Assembly (NCBI RefSeq): GCF_947504145.1 | Contig: NZ_CANNGQ010000002.1 | Location: 744,001 to 808,000 of the forward strand | Reading direction: 5' to 3' | Origin: an uncultured Microbulbifer sp. | GTDB lineage: Bacteria > Pseudomonadota > Gammaproteobacteria > Pseudomonadales > Cellvibrionaceae | Length of the DNA: 64,000 nt | Part shown: positions 10,346 through 20,534 of the stretch, piece after piece | Layout: each line of letters opens with the position of its first letter | Numbering within the stretch: position 1 is the stretch's first letter | Notes under the pieces: generated by a model | Database searches by the model: none | What the model saw: the letters and a program-made list of their open reading frames with translations, nothing else | What the model was told of the DNA's origin: nothing | Translations under genes and position numbers: made by a program

Positions 10346-13300
10346 TTACCACTTCTTGTGGAAACCGATACGCGCTTCAAACCCGTCGAACTCGCTGGAG
10401 TCGATATCGCGGGTGTAATCAATAATGCCGAACAGGCTGGTGGTGCCGCTGAAGTCTGCGGTGAGGCCAACGCCCGTTTCCAGTACTGCCTGACCGCGGT
10501 CCACCAGAATGGACGTGGTGTTGAATAGCACGGCGTCGGAGCCGTGATCCTCGTACCAGATATTTGCCTTGAAGTAGGGGCGCCAGCGGCGGTTGCCGCG
10601 CACAATATCCGCAACAATGCGTCCGCCTATTCGCGCGGTGAGCGCATCGACATCGTCAAAGTGGATGTCTGAAAATGCATCGAGGGTATTCCGGGTGCGC
10701 TGGTGCAGCCACACCAATTGCGCCTGGGGTTCGAGGGTCCATACCCCGTCGAGGGGAATCGGCACGCCCGCTTCCATGGACCCGAGCCACTGGTCGCCAT
10801 CAATATCCGCGCGGATCCCTCGGTGTGAACGGCTATCGCCATCAAAGTTTGCATACATCAGCACACCATCGAAGTAAGCGCCACCCGCCCAGTGGTGGGT
10901 CCAGTAACCGCCCAGGTTGTACTGATCCAGTTCTACCTTGCCGGTATTCAGGTTCTCCTCGGCCAGGGCAAAGCCACTGACATCCCCGCTGGCGCCACTG
11001 ACGCCAAACATAATGCCGAAAATATCCCGTTGCCCGTCTATTGGTCCGCGGCCATACAGCGGCGCACCCAGTTGTACGCCCCACAGGTCGCCGTCAAATT
11101 CCGGCCGCACCGAGCCGCCTTGGGATTGTTGCAGGTGATTGCCAAAGGCGCGCATCCACAGGCCGCCGAGACCGTCGTTGCGCTTGGACCAGGCCTGCTC
11201 ACCCTCGCGCTCGTGGAAGGTGCCAAGACTTTCGAGGCCCAGTGCGCGGCTTACCGAAGGCAGGGTCACGTGCACCGAGACTTCCGGCCGGTAGATGGGG
11301 ATGGGGTCGGTAAGGATCTCGGGACCACCGGAGCTGCTGGATGATGAGCTGCCACCGGAGCTGGAGCTACTGCCTGAACTTGAACTGCTGCCTGAGCTCG
11401 AGCCGCTACCTGAACTGGAACCGCTACTCGAGCCGGATGAGCTTCCCGAAGAGCTGGAACCGCTACTGCTGCCTGAAGAACTACCGGAAGAGCTACCGGA
11501 AGAACTGCCAGAGCTCGAGCTGCTGGAGCCGCTAGAACTTGAGGAGCTGGAGGATCCAGAGGAGCTGCTCGATGAACTGCCACTGCCAGAACTTGAGCTG
11601 CTGGAGCCCCCAGAGCTTGAAGAACTTGAAGAGCTGGAACTAGACGAGCTGGAACTCGATGAACTCGAGGATGAGCCGCCGCTAGAACTGGAGCTTGAAG
11701 AGCTACCGCTGGAAGAGCTGCTACTGCTACCAGAGCCACTGGAGCTGGAACTGCTCGATGCGCTGCCCCCCGAACTACTGGAAGAGCTACTTGAAGAGCT
11801 ACTGGAGGAACTGCTCGTAGAGCCGCCGGATGAGCCGCTCGAAGAGCTGCTTGAAGAACCACTGGACGAGCTACTCGACGAACTGCTGGAACTCGATGAA
11901 CTACTGGAACTCGATGAATTGCTACCACCAGAACTGGAAGAGCTACTGGAGCTACTGGTCTGTATCGGGTCGATATTTTTTGTATGCGAGCGCAGATACC
12001 AATTGTTTTCGGTACCGGCAGACACACCGCCGCGGAACAGGAAGTACTCATAGGGGCCGGCCGCGACAATACCGCCGAGGGTAAAAGCGCTGCTGCTACT
12101 GGTGCCGTTGCGCACCTCATTGACGAGAATGCCATCCCCGCGGGTCATCGCGCCCTGGCCGAAGGTGTTGTTAATAAACAGGGTGGTAGAGCCGGTCTCA
12201 TTGCCGTCGACAATCATCCGGTCCGATGGCGAGCCGTCACTGCCCAGTACGGTATCCAGGTACATACGCCCGTTCACACCCGCATAGTTGCCGGTCACGA
12301 GTAACTGGCCGCTGGCATTGTCGTTGCCAACCATATCGATACTGCCGGCATTGGTCAGGGTGACGCCGTTACCGGAAACCGCCGGAGCAATACGGCGCTG
12401 GCCATTGTTGGCCAGCAGGGTGGCATCGCGGTCGATCAACAGGGTTCCGGTACCGGTATTGCTGTCGCCAAGTATCAGGTCGCCGTTCATGGTCAGCTGA
12501 GAACTGCCGAGCAGACGAATCTGTTCCCACTGGGTCAGGCGGTTGGGCCTATCGCCGGTGGAGGATTCCCAGTCGAGACGGTCGGAACCCTGACCGCCAT
12601 TGATCGGATAGCCACCCAGGTTGCTGTCGTCCAGCCCAATCAGGCGAGCGAAGTCATCGCCCTCCTGCATATTCACATTGCGGACCTCCCCGCCGCTCCA
12701 GGAGAGTTCGTCGTTGCCCGCACCAGCCATGTAGGTCGGCAGTTCGCCGTCGAGAATGACCGCGCGATCGTCTCCGGCACCCTGTTGCACGCTATTGACG
12801 AATCCGCCTTCCATCAAAAAGGTATCGGTGCCCGCACCTTGGTCAAGCTGGGTATTGATTCGGCCACCGGCACGGTTGATGACTGTATCCGCGCCGGCAT
12901 CCAGGGAAAAAGGTGAGCCTTGAATAGTGCCGTAGTTATCCACCCGCGTATCCGCACTGCCAACGACTTCAACGCCGCTGTTAATGGTGCCACCACTTTG
13001 ATTGAGGATACTCAGGCTGCCGCCGCTGTTCACGCGGACTCCCTGATTGACGGTGCCGTCATTGGTAAACGTCACCATGCCGTTGTTCAGCAGATTCAGA
13101 GAGCTCAATATGCCCTGGTTGTCGATGGTCAGGGAGTCGATCATCTGTGCCTGTAGTGGCCCGTTAAAGCTCGTGCCCGCGAGGATGTCGATAGTGAGGT
13201 CGCTGAGTCCGCTGACAGAAAACCCGTTGCTGGTTCCGCTACAGGTGACAGTATCTCCAGAATTAGGCGGGGCAGGTTGGCAATCGGCACGAGTGTCTAG

Positions 13301-13390
13301 GGGAATGAAAGTGCTGCTTAAAAGCAGGGTAACGGATAAGACGGTACTTGCCCGTGCGCAGGCGCGGTCGCTTTTTGATTTGAATGCCAT
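10346..13390 (-). CDS. Type V autotransporter with poly-Ser linker of about 210 residues
   Basis: A 1014-residue self-secreted surface protein. From ATG 13390 (TTG 13417 is possible; neither has a strong ribosome site) a signal peptide ends near TRADC. The passenger, about residues 40-475, is rich in repeated short strands with Asn, Gly and Thr (LTIDNQG, VTFTNDGTVNQG), as in pertactin/AIDA-like beta-helices. From about 477 to 689 the chain is almost only Ser with scattered Gly, written with mixed Ser codons. The C-terminal 300 residues are an autotransporter beta-barrel (GGLWMRAFGNHLQQSQGG; YNLGGYWTHHW; terminal GFHKKW). The barrel ends in an aromatic residue, as outer-membrane barrels do. 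The passenger function is unknown; adhesion is the common role. Confidence 0.82.
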   Translation of the reverse strand: MAFKSKSDRACARASTVLSVTLLLSSTFIPLDTRADCQPAPPNSGDTVTCSGTSNGFSVSGLSDLTIDILAGTSFNGPLQAQMIDSLTIDNQGILSSLNLLNNGMVTFTNDGTVNQGVRVNSGGSLSILNQSGGTINSGVEVVGSADTRVDNYGTIQGSPFSLDAGADTVINRAGGRINTQLDQGAGTDTFLMEGGFVNSVQQGAGDDRAVILDGELPTYMAGAGNDELSWSGGEVRNVNMQEGDDFARLIGLDDSNLGGYPINGGQGSDRLDWESSTGDRPNRLTQWEQIRLLGSSQLTMNGDLILGDSNTGTGTLLIDRDATLLANNGQRRIAPAVSGNGVTLTNAGSIDMVGNDNASGQLLVTGNYAGVNGRMYLDTVLGSDGSPSDRMIVDGNETGSTTLFINNTFGQGAMTRGDGILVNEVRNGTSSSSAFTLGGIVAAGPYEYFLFRGGVSAGTENNWYLRSHTKNIDPIQTSSSSSSSSSGGSNSSSSSSSSSSSSSSSSSSSGSSSSSSSGSSGGSTSSSSSSSSSSSSSSSGGSASSSSSSSGSGSSSSSSSGSSSSSSSSGGSSSSSSSSSSSSSSSSSSSSSGGSSSSSSGSGSSSSSSSGSSSSSSSSGSSSSSSGSSSGSSSGSSSGSSSGSSSSGSSSGSSSGSSSGSGSSSGSSSSSGSSSSSGGSSSSSSSGGPEILTDPIPIYRPEVSVHVTLPSVSRALGLESLGTFHEREGEQAWSKRNDGLGGLWMRAFGNHLQQSQGGSVRPEFDGDLWGVQLGAPLYGRGPIDGQRDIFGIMFGVSGASGDVSGFALAEENLNTGKVELDQYNLGGYWTHHWAGGAYFDGVLMYANFDGDSRSHRGIRADIDGDQWLGSMEAGVPIPLDGVWTLEPQAQLVWLHQRTRNTLDAFSDIHFDDVDALTARIGGRIVADIVRGNRRWRPYFKANIWYEDHGSDAVLFNTTSILVDRGQAVLETGVGLTADFSGTTSLFGIIDYTRDIDSSEFDGFEARIGFHKKW

Positions 13391-13597
13391 TGCTTGAACT
13401 TTTATTTCGATACGCAAGAGATAACCGGCCGGATTTTTCCGGGGGTGCCGGTTCTACTGTGGCTGGCTCGGCACCCGCTTCCGGTCATTTGGATGGAACC
13501 AGTTTAGGTCGATACCGAAGTTTGGCCTGGGAATGGAAGGCGCTGTGGTAATATTCCGTGTCATAAATACATCAAAAAATGATCGGGGCGCAGTGCG

Positions 13598-15343
13598 ATG
13601 AAGATCGCCAGTTGGATATGGGGATTGCTGTGGATCGCTCTGGCGACAGCGGTGGCAAGGGCCGAGGTTTCGATGCCCCCAATGCAGCCATTGGTCGTCA
13701 GTGAAGGCGTGGCGCTGCAGACATTGACGCCGCATTTACGCCTGCTCGAGGACACGCAAGGAGCGCTGACGTTTGATGCTATCCGTGTGACCGATAGCCT
13801 GAACCCGTTGCAGCCGGTCCCCGCCGACCAGACAAATTTCGGTTTCAGCCGCGCCGCCTACTGGGTAGCGTTTTCTCTTCATAACCCGTCAAGTGACCGT
13901 TTGCGGCTGATTGTCCGCCAGGACTACCCGTTGATCGACCGGCTGGATTTCTGGCAACCGAATGTCGAGGGCGGCTGGACGCATACTGCCACCGGCGATC
14001 GTCGCCCCTTCCATTCTCGCCCACTCAATCTGCGGGACTTTGTGTTCCCTATATCCCTGCCCGCCAACAGCACGCAAACCTTTTATCTGCGCTATCAGAC
14101 TGCAGGTTCGATGAATATTGGCCTGAGCGTCAGCAGTGAAACGGCGTTTCTGCCACAACTGGGTAAAGAGCAGATTCTGCTGGGGATCTATTACGGTGGG
14201 TTTCTGGTACTGGTGATTTACAACCTGTTTCTGTTCCTGGCGGTGCGGGATCGGGCCTACGCCTATTACATGGGCTATGCGATCAGCTACGGCCTGTATT
14301 TTGGCGTACACAACGGGCTGTCATTTCAGTATCTGTGGCCGGGTAACCCGTGGCTTGCCAATCAGAGCCTGGTGATACTGCTCGGCCTGACGCTGATCTT
14401 CGGTATCCAGTTTGTGCGCACCGTCTGTTGCGGCCCGCAACTGGCACCGCGCACTGACCGGGTAGCGCGCTTTCTGTTGTACCTGCTGCTTCCCCTGACG
14501 GCCATTGCGCCGTTTGTCAGTTACGGCCCAATGATCCTGAGCCTGGCCACCCTGACCCTGCTGCTGTCGATACTGTTTATGGTCATGGGGGCGATCAGCC
14601 TGTTGCGCGGCTCGGTGCCCGCGCGCTATTTCCTGGTGGGTTGGACGGCGCTACTGGTGAGCGTGGTGATCTATATGCTGAAGACCTTCGGCCTGGTTCC
14701 CCACAATAGTTTTACCCACAATGCCTTCCAGGTGGGCGCGTTGGTGGAAATGGTGCTGCTCTCTCTGGCGCTGGGCGCCCGGGTTGGCGAATTGCAGCGG
14801 CAGGGATATACGGATCAATTGACCGGGCTGTTCAATCGTCGCTACTTCGATGAACAGTTTCCGAGGGAGTTCGCACTGGCCGCTCGCAACGGCACGCCGC
14901 TCGCCCTGTTGATCCTCGACCTGGATCATTTCAAGGCGATCAACGATCGCCTGGGGCACGCGCGGGGGGATGCCGCCCTGTGTGCCGTGGGGCAATTGAT
15001 TCGCAAGCAGGTGCGCAAACCGGTGCTGGCTTGCCGTTATGGCGGGGAGGAGTTTGCCATTTTGTTGCCGCGGGCAAACCGGATACAGGCCGCATCGGTG
15101 GCCGAGCGATTGGTCAAGGTGGTGGCGGAGATGGAACTGGAGGATATGTCGCTCACTGTGAGTATCGGCATTGCCGCCTGTGAGCAAGGGAATGTGGCTT
15201 CGTCCCTGCGGTTGTTCGAAGCGGCGGATGCGGCGCTGTACCGGGCAAAACAGGCGGGGCGCAACCGGTACGAAGTCGCACTTGTTTCCAATCCGGCGGT
15301 CGGCCCTGAAACTCCTGCACTGGCGGCCGCCATACCTCGGTAA
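13598..15343 (+). CDS. Diguanylate cyclase with 7TMR-DISM sensor
   Basis: A 581-residue membrane enzyme making cyclic di-GMP. It has a signal segment, a periplasmic 7TMR-DISMED2 domain (about 40-180; NFGFSRAAYWVAFSLHNP, FYLRYQTAGS), seven transmembrane helices (about 190-390) and a cytoplasmic GGDEF domain (about 405-565). The active-site motif is GGEEF at 482-486, an active variant. The product-inhibition I-site would need Asp six residues before it; that position is Val (RKPVLACRYGGEEF), so feedback inhibition is probably absent. The DISMED2 fold is thought to bind carbohydrate-like ligands, which would suit a polysaccharide degrader. ATG 13598 has only a weak ribosome site. Confidence 0.88.
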   Translation: MKIASWIWGLLWIALATAVARAEVSMPPMQPLVVSEGVALQTLTPHLRLLEDTQGALTFDAIRVTDSLNPLQPVPADQTNFGFSRAAYWVAFSLHNPSSDRLRLIVRQDYPLIDRLDFWQPNVEGGWTHTATGDRRPFHSRPLNLRDFVFPISLPANSTQTFYLRYQTAGSMNIGLSVSSETAFLPQLGKEQILLGIYYGGFLVLVIYNLFLFLAVRDRAYAYYMGYAISYGLYFGVHNGLSFQYLWPGNPWLANQSLVILLGLTLIFGIQFVRTVCCGPQLAPRTDRVARFLLYLLLPLTAIAPFVSYGPMILSLATLTLLLSILFMVMGAISLLRGSVPARYFLVGWTALLVSVVIYMLKTFGLVPHNSFTHNAFQVGALVEMVLLSLALGARVGELQRQGYTDQLTGLFNRRYFDEQFPREFALAARNGTPLALLILDLDHFKAINDRLGHARGDAALCAVGQLIRKQVRKPVLACRYGGEEFAILLPRANRIQAASVAERLVKVVAEMELEDMSLTVSIGIAACEQGNVASSLRLFEAADAALYRAKQAGRNRYEVALVSNPAVGPETPALAAAIPR

Positions 15344-15359
15344 ATTTCAGCGAGATTGT

Positions 15360-15884
15360 TCAGCCCAGCAGCAGGCTATTTTCAATTGGAATAAATTCGC
15401 TGGCGGCATTGATCAAGGTGTTCGCGGTCAATGCCGCAACACCGTACACCTCAACCTTTTTACTGCGGCCCTCTCGCAGTTTCTGCACCAGTAAATCAAA
15501 ATCCCCATCGCCGGAGACCAGAATCACCACATCGGCACTCGCACTTTCTTCCAGTGCATCGATGGTGATGCCCACATCCCAGTCCCCCTTGGCGGAGCCG
15601 TCGGCGCGCTGGATAAACGGTTTCAGTTTTACCTCGAAACCGATGGCCCTGAGAATATTCTGAAATTCCCGCTGTTTCTGGTCACCGCGGTCAACTGCAT
15701 AGGCAATCGCGGTGGTGACCTGCCGGCCTTCTGTGGCTTTGCGCCAGAAGGTATTGTAATCAAAGTTGCGATTGAAAATTTTTCGCGCGGTGTAATACAC
15801 GTTCTGTACATCCACAAAGATGGCGACTTTTTGTGTTTGTGGCGCTGGGGACAAGGGCGCGTTGGGCATTGGCGCGGTGGACAT
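15360..15884 (-). CDS. NYN domain protein (LabA/DUF88-like predicted RNase)
   Basis: A 174-residue PIN-like protein, probably cytoplasmic. The acidic metal-binding residues expected of NYN nucleases are present: FVDVQN near the N-terminus, GDWDVGITID in the middle, and VSGDGDFDLLV, followed by VEVYGV. Members are predicted to process RNA. I start at ATG 15884 because AGG precedes it at a usable distance; in-frame TTG 15911 and ATG 15869 have poorer context. It converges on the diguanylate cyclase gene with a 16-base gap. Confidence 0.8.
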   Translation of the reverse strand: MSTAPMPNAPLSPAPQTQKVAIFVDVQNVYYTARKIFNRNFDYNTFWRKATEGRQVTTAIAYAVDRGDQKQREFQNILRAIGFEVKLKPFIQRADGSAKGDWDVGITIDALEESASADVVILVSGDGDFDLLVQKLREGRSKKVEVYGVAALTANTLINAASEFIPIENSLLLG

Positions 15885-15957
15885 AAACAGGAGCCTGGGG
15901 CGATTCGCCAAGGAAAGTGGGATTGAAGGCGCACTATAGCACTCCGGTGAACACTCG

Positions 15958-15994
15958 ATTGGTACTGCCTATCAGTCTGATATTTCCACGCTAT
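15958..15994 (+). promoter_or_regulatory. OxyR binding site upstream of katG
   Basis: Four tetranucleotides spaced by exactly seven bases: ATTG-N7-CTAT-N7-ATAT-N7-CTAT. The published OxyR consensus is ATAG-N7-CTAT-N7-ATAG-N7-CTAT, so 14 of 16 defined positions match with perfect spacing. It lies 122 bases before the katG start. The oxyR gene itself is not in the window. Confidence 0.85.
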
Positions 15995-16116
15995 TAGTGT
16001 CGGTTTTTAGATTGTGGTTCTCAATAAGGTCGATAATAACGTCTAATTTCAAGGTGATTGCGTGCCCCTATAGGATTCTCTCGTCTGATTGATGAGACTA
16101 TAAGGAACGCAACCCA

Positions 16117-18330
16117 ATGCTCAAGAAATCCCTCTCTCTCGCCGTGGCACTGGCAACCGCCATTTCTGCCAGCGCTCACGCTGAGTCCTCCAAACCCATG
16201 TCCAACCAGGACTGGTGGCCGAACATGGTCGACCTGCAACCTCTGCGTATGAACGCGGAAAAGTCCAACCCAATGGGCGAAGACTTTGACTACGCAAAAG
16301 CTTTTGAAAGCCTCGATCTGGACGCAGTCAAAAAAGATATCGAACAGGTCCTCACCACCTCGCAGGACTGGTGGCCCGCAGATTACGGCCACTACGGTCC
16401 CTTCTTTATCCGCATGGCCTGGCACAGTGCCGGTACCTATCGTGTGTACGATGGTCGCGGCGGTGCCGGCGGTGGTCAGCAGCGTTTCGAGCCCCTGAAC
16501 AGCTGGCCGGACAACGTCAGTCTGGACAAGGCTCGCCGCCTGCTGTGGCCAATCAAACAGAAATACGGCAACAAAATTTCCTGGGCAGACCTGATGGTGC
16601 TGGCTGGCAACGTGTCCCTGGAATCCATGGGCTTCGAGACCTTCGGTTACGCCGGTGGCCGCGAAGACGACTGGGAAGCGGACGTGGTCTACTGGGGCTC
16701 CGAGCGCGAATGGCTGGGCCAGGACAAACGCTACGACGGCGAAAAACTCGAGAAACCGCTGGCGGCCTCTCACATGGGCCTGATCTACGTGAATCCGGAA
16801 GGCCCCGGTGGCAAGCCCGATCCCAAAGCCGCCGCGGACCGTATTCGCCAGACCTTCAGTCGCATGGCCATGAACACCGAAGAAACCGTCGCCCTGATCG
16901 CCGGTGGCCACACCTTCGGTAAGGCCCACGGCGCTCACAAGGCCTCCGACTGTGTGGGTGAAGCACCCTCCGGCGCGGCGCTGGAAGCGCAGGGTTTTGG
17001 CTGGAAAAACAAATGCGGCAAAGGCCACTCCGAAGACACAGTCACCAGTGGTCTCGAAGGTGCCTGGTCGGCAAACCCCATTGCCTGGTCCACGCAGTTT
17101 CTGGATAACCTGTTTGGCTTCGAGTGGGTGAAAACCAAGAGCCCCGGTGGCCATATCCAGTGGGAGCCGGAAAATGCCGAACAGGCGAGGTTTGTGCCGG
17201 ATGCGCACATCGAAGGCAAGCGCCACGCGCCAATGATGTTTACCACCGACCTGTCGTTGAAAGAAGATCCGGAAATGCGCGAAATTTCCGAGCGTTTCCA
17301 CAAGAACCCGGACGAATTCCAGAAAGCCTTCGCCAAGGCCTGGTTCAAACTGACCCACCGCGATCTGGGCCCGCGCGCCCGCTACCTGGGTGATGAAGTA
17401 CCGGCAGAAGTGCTGATCTGGCAGGATCCAATCCCACAAGTGGATTACAAGCTGATCGATGACGCCGACATCAAAGTGCTGAAAAGCAAAGTGCTGGACA
17501 GCGGCCTGAGCACCCAGGAACTGGTGCGCACCGCCTGGGCTTCTGCTTCAACCTACCGTGCCACCGATATGCGCGGTGGTGCCAACGGTGCCCGAGTTCG
17601 CCTGGCGCCGCAAAAAGACTGGGTGGTGAATGACCCGCAGGAACTGGAGAAGGTGCTGGACCGACTGGCGAACATCCAGAAGGACTTCAACAGCAAGGCC
17701 AAAGGTGGCAAGCAGGTTTCCATGGCAGACCTGATTGTGCTCGGCGGTGCGGCGGCCATCGAGCAGGCCGCAGGTGAAGCGGGTTATGACATCAGCGTAC
17801 CGTTCAAGCCGGGCCGCAACGATGCCGCCCAGGCGCAGACCGACGTGCAGTCCTTCAGCTTTATGGAGCGCAAGGCGGATGGCTTCCGCAACTATTATCA
17901 CAGCGAAGCGCATCTGGCGCCGGTGGATGCACTGATTGATAGCGCCAACCTGCTGGATCTGAGCGTACCGGAAATGACCGTACTGGTGGGCGGGCTACGT
18001 ACCATCGGCGCCAACCACGACGACGTGAAGCACGGTGTATTGACCGACAAACCCGGTGCACTGAGCAACGACTTCTTCGTCAACCTGTTGTCCATGGAGA
18101 CCGCCTGGAACAAATCCGCGAAACAGCCGGGTATTTATGAAGGGCGTGACCGAAGCAGCGGAAAATTGAAGTGGACCGCCACCCCGGTGGATCTGATTTT
18201 TGGTTCCAATTCCGAGCTACGCGCGCTGTCCGAGCTGTACGCGACCCAAGACAACGACGAGAAGTTCGTCAATGACTTCGTCAGTGCCTGGACCAAGGTG
18301 ATGACCGCAGATCGCTTCGACCTGAAGTAG
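16117..18330 (+). CDS. katG: Catalase-peroxidase KatG with signal peptide
   Basis: A bifunctional haem enzyme removing hydrogen peroxide. ATG 16117 follows an AAGGA site. Residues 1-22 ([22 protein letters not shown]) are a clear signal peptide, so this copy is probably periplasmic, like E. coli KatP rather than cytosolic KatG. Distal residues are Arg99, Trp102 and His103 ([11 protein letters not shown]). The Trp-Tyr-Met crosslink unique to the family is conserved as Trp102-Tyr224-Met250, and the proximal ligand is His265 in [10 protein letters not shown]. The C-terminal half is the usual inactive duplicate. Length 737 is normal. The upstream OxyR site predicts peroxide induction. Confidence 0.97.
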   Translation: MLKKSLSLAVALATAISASAHAESSKPMSNQDWWPNMVDLQPLRMNAEKSNPMGEDFDYAKAFESLDLDAVKKDIEQVLTTSQDWWPADYGHYGPFFIRMAWHSAGTYRVYDGRGGAGGGQQRFEPLNSWPDNVSLDKARRLLWPIKQKYGNKISWADLMVLAGNVSLESMGFETFGYAGGREDDWEADVVYWGSEREWLGQDKRYDGEKLEKPLAASHMGLIYVNPEGPGGKPDPKAAADRIRQTFSRMAMNTEETVALIAGGHTFGKAHGAHKASDCVGEAPSGAALEAQGFGWKNKCGKGHSEDTVTSGLEGAWSANPIAWSTQFLDNLFGFEWVKTKSPGGHIQWEPENAEQARFVPDAHIEGKRHAPMMFTTDLSLKEDPEMREISERFHKNPDEFQKAFAKAWFKLTHRDLGPRARYLGDEVPAEVLIWQDPIPQVDYKLIDDADIKVLKSKVLDSGLSTQELVRTAWASASTYRATDMRGGANGARVRLAPQKDWVVNDPQELEKVLDRLANIQKDFNSKAKGGKQVSMADLIVLGGAAAIEQAAGEAGYDISVPFKPGRNDAAQAQTDVQSFSFMERKADGFRNYYHSEAHLAPVDALIDSANLLDLSVPEMTVLVGGLRTIGANHDDVKHGVLTDKPGALSNDFFVNLLSMETAWNKSAKQPGIYEGRDRSSGKLKWTATPVDLIFGSNSELRALSELYATQDNDEKFVNDFVSAWTKVMTADRFDLK

Positions 18331-18376
18331 TCCAGTCTTCACAGGATGGACTGGCTGTATTTTCATGCGGCCAAAT

Positions 18377-18407
18377 AAAAATGGGCAGCCTTTGGCTGCC
18401 CATTTTT
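18377..18407. terminator. Intrinsic terminator after katG
   Basis: Fourteen-base perfect arms (AAAAATGGGCAGCC and its complement) around TTT, with a T-tract on plus. It also faces the end of the convergent histidine kinase gene. Confidence 0.9.
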
Positions 18408-18431
18408 TTCCTTCTGGTACGGCTACATGGA

Positions 18432-20297
18432 CTACGCCGGCTCCGTGCCCAAGCCCAGATTTTTCTGCAGGGCGGTGATCAGGTGCGGAAGAGCAATGGG
18501 TTTGGTCAGGTAGTCGTTCATACCGGCGTTGAGCGCAGCGCTTCGTTGTTCACTGAATGCCGCTGCCGATAGACCAATGATCGGGGTTTTGCGGATTTCC
18601 GGCATCTGGCGGATTTCCTCTGTCGCTTCCAGGCCGCTCAGGCCGGGCATCTGGATATCCATAAAAATCAGGTCCGGGCGTATATCCATAGCCAGCGCAA
18701 TCCCCTCGCGACCGTTGGCCACAAAGGTGGCGTTTACGCCCAGGTCGTCGCAAAACGCCTGCATCAGCGTCTGGTTAAGGGCGTTGTCTTCAAAAATCAG
18801 TACTCTGAATCCCCGCAGGTTCTCCACTGATGCCTCATCGGTTTCGGGCAGAGGCTCTATCGGCAGCCCCTGGCGCAAGGGCAGTACTACCCGAAAGCGG
18901 GTCCCCACATTGGGCTCGCTTTCCAGGTGGATTTCGCCATTGAGCAGTTCCACCAGCCGGCGGGTAATCGGAAGCCCCAGGCCGGTTCCCCGCGCTTGTC
19001 CGTCAGCGGATTTATCCACTTGTTCAAACGGCTCAAAAATAACTGCCTGCTGCTCCGTGGAAATACCGATACCGCTGTCGCTGATCTCGATGGCAATCTG
19101 CTCTGCGTTTTGTTCGTCCTGCTGATAGTGCAGCTGGATATCAATCGCGCTGTTGGCAGGGGAAAACTTGATGGCATTGCCGATCAGGTTGATCAGGATC
19201 TGAGAGAGTTTGCCGCGGTCACTGCGAATGACATCAGGCAAGCGCGCATCGATGTTGCGCTGTAGGCGGAGGCTTTTCTGACTGGCCTGTGACTCACAGG
19301 AAACAAGAATGCAATTGATCAGGCTGCGCAGCTGGAAATCTTCCTCTACTGCTTCGATTTTTCCAGACTCGATACGGGAGATGTCCAGCACATCGTTGAC
19401 CAGTTCCGCGAGCCCCTGGCCACTCATGGCAATTTTTTCCAGAAAGTCACGATATTCCTGTGGTAAGCCGTTCGCTTTACTGCGGTTCAGCAGCACCTGG
19501 CTAAAGCCCACGATCCCGTTGAGGGGTGTGCGGATTTCATGGCTCATATTGGTGAGAAATTCGGTTTTGGAGCGGCTGTAAAACTCCGCCTTTTCCTTGG
19601 CCGCCACCAGTTCGCGCTCCAGTGTTTTGCGATCGGTGATGTCAAGAATCACACCGATCAAACCGCCGAGCCGGCCATCCTTCAGTTCATACGCTGCCTT
19701 GTTGAAAATAACATCGTGCAGGCTTCCATCGGCGTAAACCACCTGGGATTCGTAAACCTGATGGCCGCGCTGCTGCATCAGTTCAATATCTTTCTCGTGG
19801 TATATCCTGGCCTGCGGCCCTGGTGAAATACCGTAGACCGAGTGGCCGACAATGTCTTCCCGGCGCTTGCCTAGAAATGCCTCGAATGCCCGGTTGCAAC
19901 CGGTGTAAACGCCCTTGGCATTTTTGTAAAAAATGGGCGCGGGGATGGCGTCCACAAGGATCTGGAGAAACTGCAGCTGGTCTGACAGTGCCAATTCCGT
20001 TGCCTCTCGCTCCAGTAACTCCCGTTGATACCTGTCATTCAGCTGCTGTTGGTGGTTGACCGTGTCGGACAGACGACCAGTAAGTTTCTGTTGTCGACGG
20101 AACATTCGGTAGCCGACAAAGCCGAGAAGTAGGGCGAGAAGAGATAACCGTGCCAGGGAGCGTGTGAGGGCGGGGGTGTTTGAGAGGGGTTGGGACATGA
20201 GTACCCATTCCAGGGCCCCCATGAGCGCCAGTACCAGTAAGCCGCCGGGAATGAAGTGGCGAAGCCAGGGAGACCGTACTTCTGTTGGGGTGTACAT
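18432..20297 (-). CDS. Hybrid sensor histidine kinase (TM-PAS-HisKA-HATPase-REC)
   Basis: A 621-residue inner-membrane signalling kinase. Two transmembrane helices lie at about 15-35 and 48-65 with a very short periplasmic loop. A PAS domain (LQILVDAIPAPIFYKNAKG, about 108-225) is followed by HisKA with phospho-acceptor NMSHEIRTPLNG, an ATPase domain (NAIKFSP, DSGIGI, GTGLGLPI) and a C-terminal receiver domain with phospho-acceptor Asp in LIFMDIQMPG and Lys in YLTKPI. No Hpt domain or partner regulator is adjacent, so its output is unknown. The small periplasmic part suggests a cytoplasmic or membrane signal sensed by PAS. Confidence 0.9.
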   Translation of the reverse strand: MYTPTEVRSPWLRHFIPGGLLVLALMGALEWVLMSQPLSNTPALTRSLARLSLLALLLGFVGYRMFRRQQKLTGRLSDTVNHQQQLNDRYQRELLEREATELALSDQLQFLQILVDAIPAPIFYKNAKGVYTGCNRAFEAFLGKRREDIVGHSVYGISPGPQARIYHEKDIELMQQRGHQVYESQVVYADGSLHDVIFNKAAYELKDGRLGGLIGVILDITDRKTLERELVAAKEKAEFYSRSKTEFLTNMSHEIRTPLNGIVGFSQVLLNRSKANGLPQEYRDFLEKIAMSGQGLAELVNDVLDISRIESGKIEAVEEDFQLRSLINCILVSCESQASQKSLRLQRNIDARLPDVIRSDRGKLSQILINLIGNAIKFSPANSAIDIQLHYQQDEQNAEQIAIEISDSGIGISTEQQAVIFEPFEQVDKSADGQARGTGLGLPITRRLVELLNGEIHLESEPNVGTRFRVVLPLRQGLPIEPLPETDEASVENLRGFRVLIFEDNALNQTLMQAFCDDLGVNATFVANGREGIALAMDIRPDLIFMDIQMPGLSGLEATEEIRQMPEIRKTPIIGLSAAAFSEQRSAALNAGMNDYLTKPIALPHLITALQKNLGLGTEPA

Positions 20298-20534
20298 GAC
20301 GATGTCTATATTGGCAGCGAGTACTTATTACCCTACTTAAAATGCGGAAACTCGGCAATATGATGATGTTGCCACGTGTCCACAAGACGGGCAGTGTCGT
20401 GGTTCTGCCAGGGATCGCATGGTATTAATGGCCACTGCTGACGGGCGCGGTGTTCACACATCGTCAATGCGGGCGCTTTCGCGCACCACCTGTCAATCAC
20501 CACGCATCGTGCAACCCGAATGAAGGATACCCTT

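Noticed and set aside
11295-12053. Leu/Glu-rich plus-strand frame of 252 codons
   Set aside because: It is the complement of the autotransporter poly-Ser linker; low-complexity shadow.
16021-17439. 472-codon frame opposite katG
   Set aside because: Shadow of katG; also crosses the katG promoter region.
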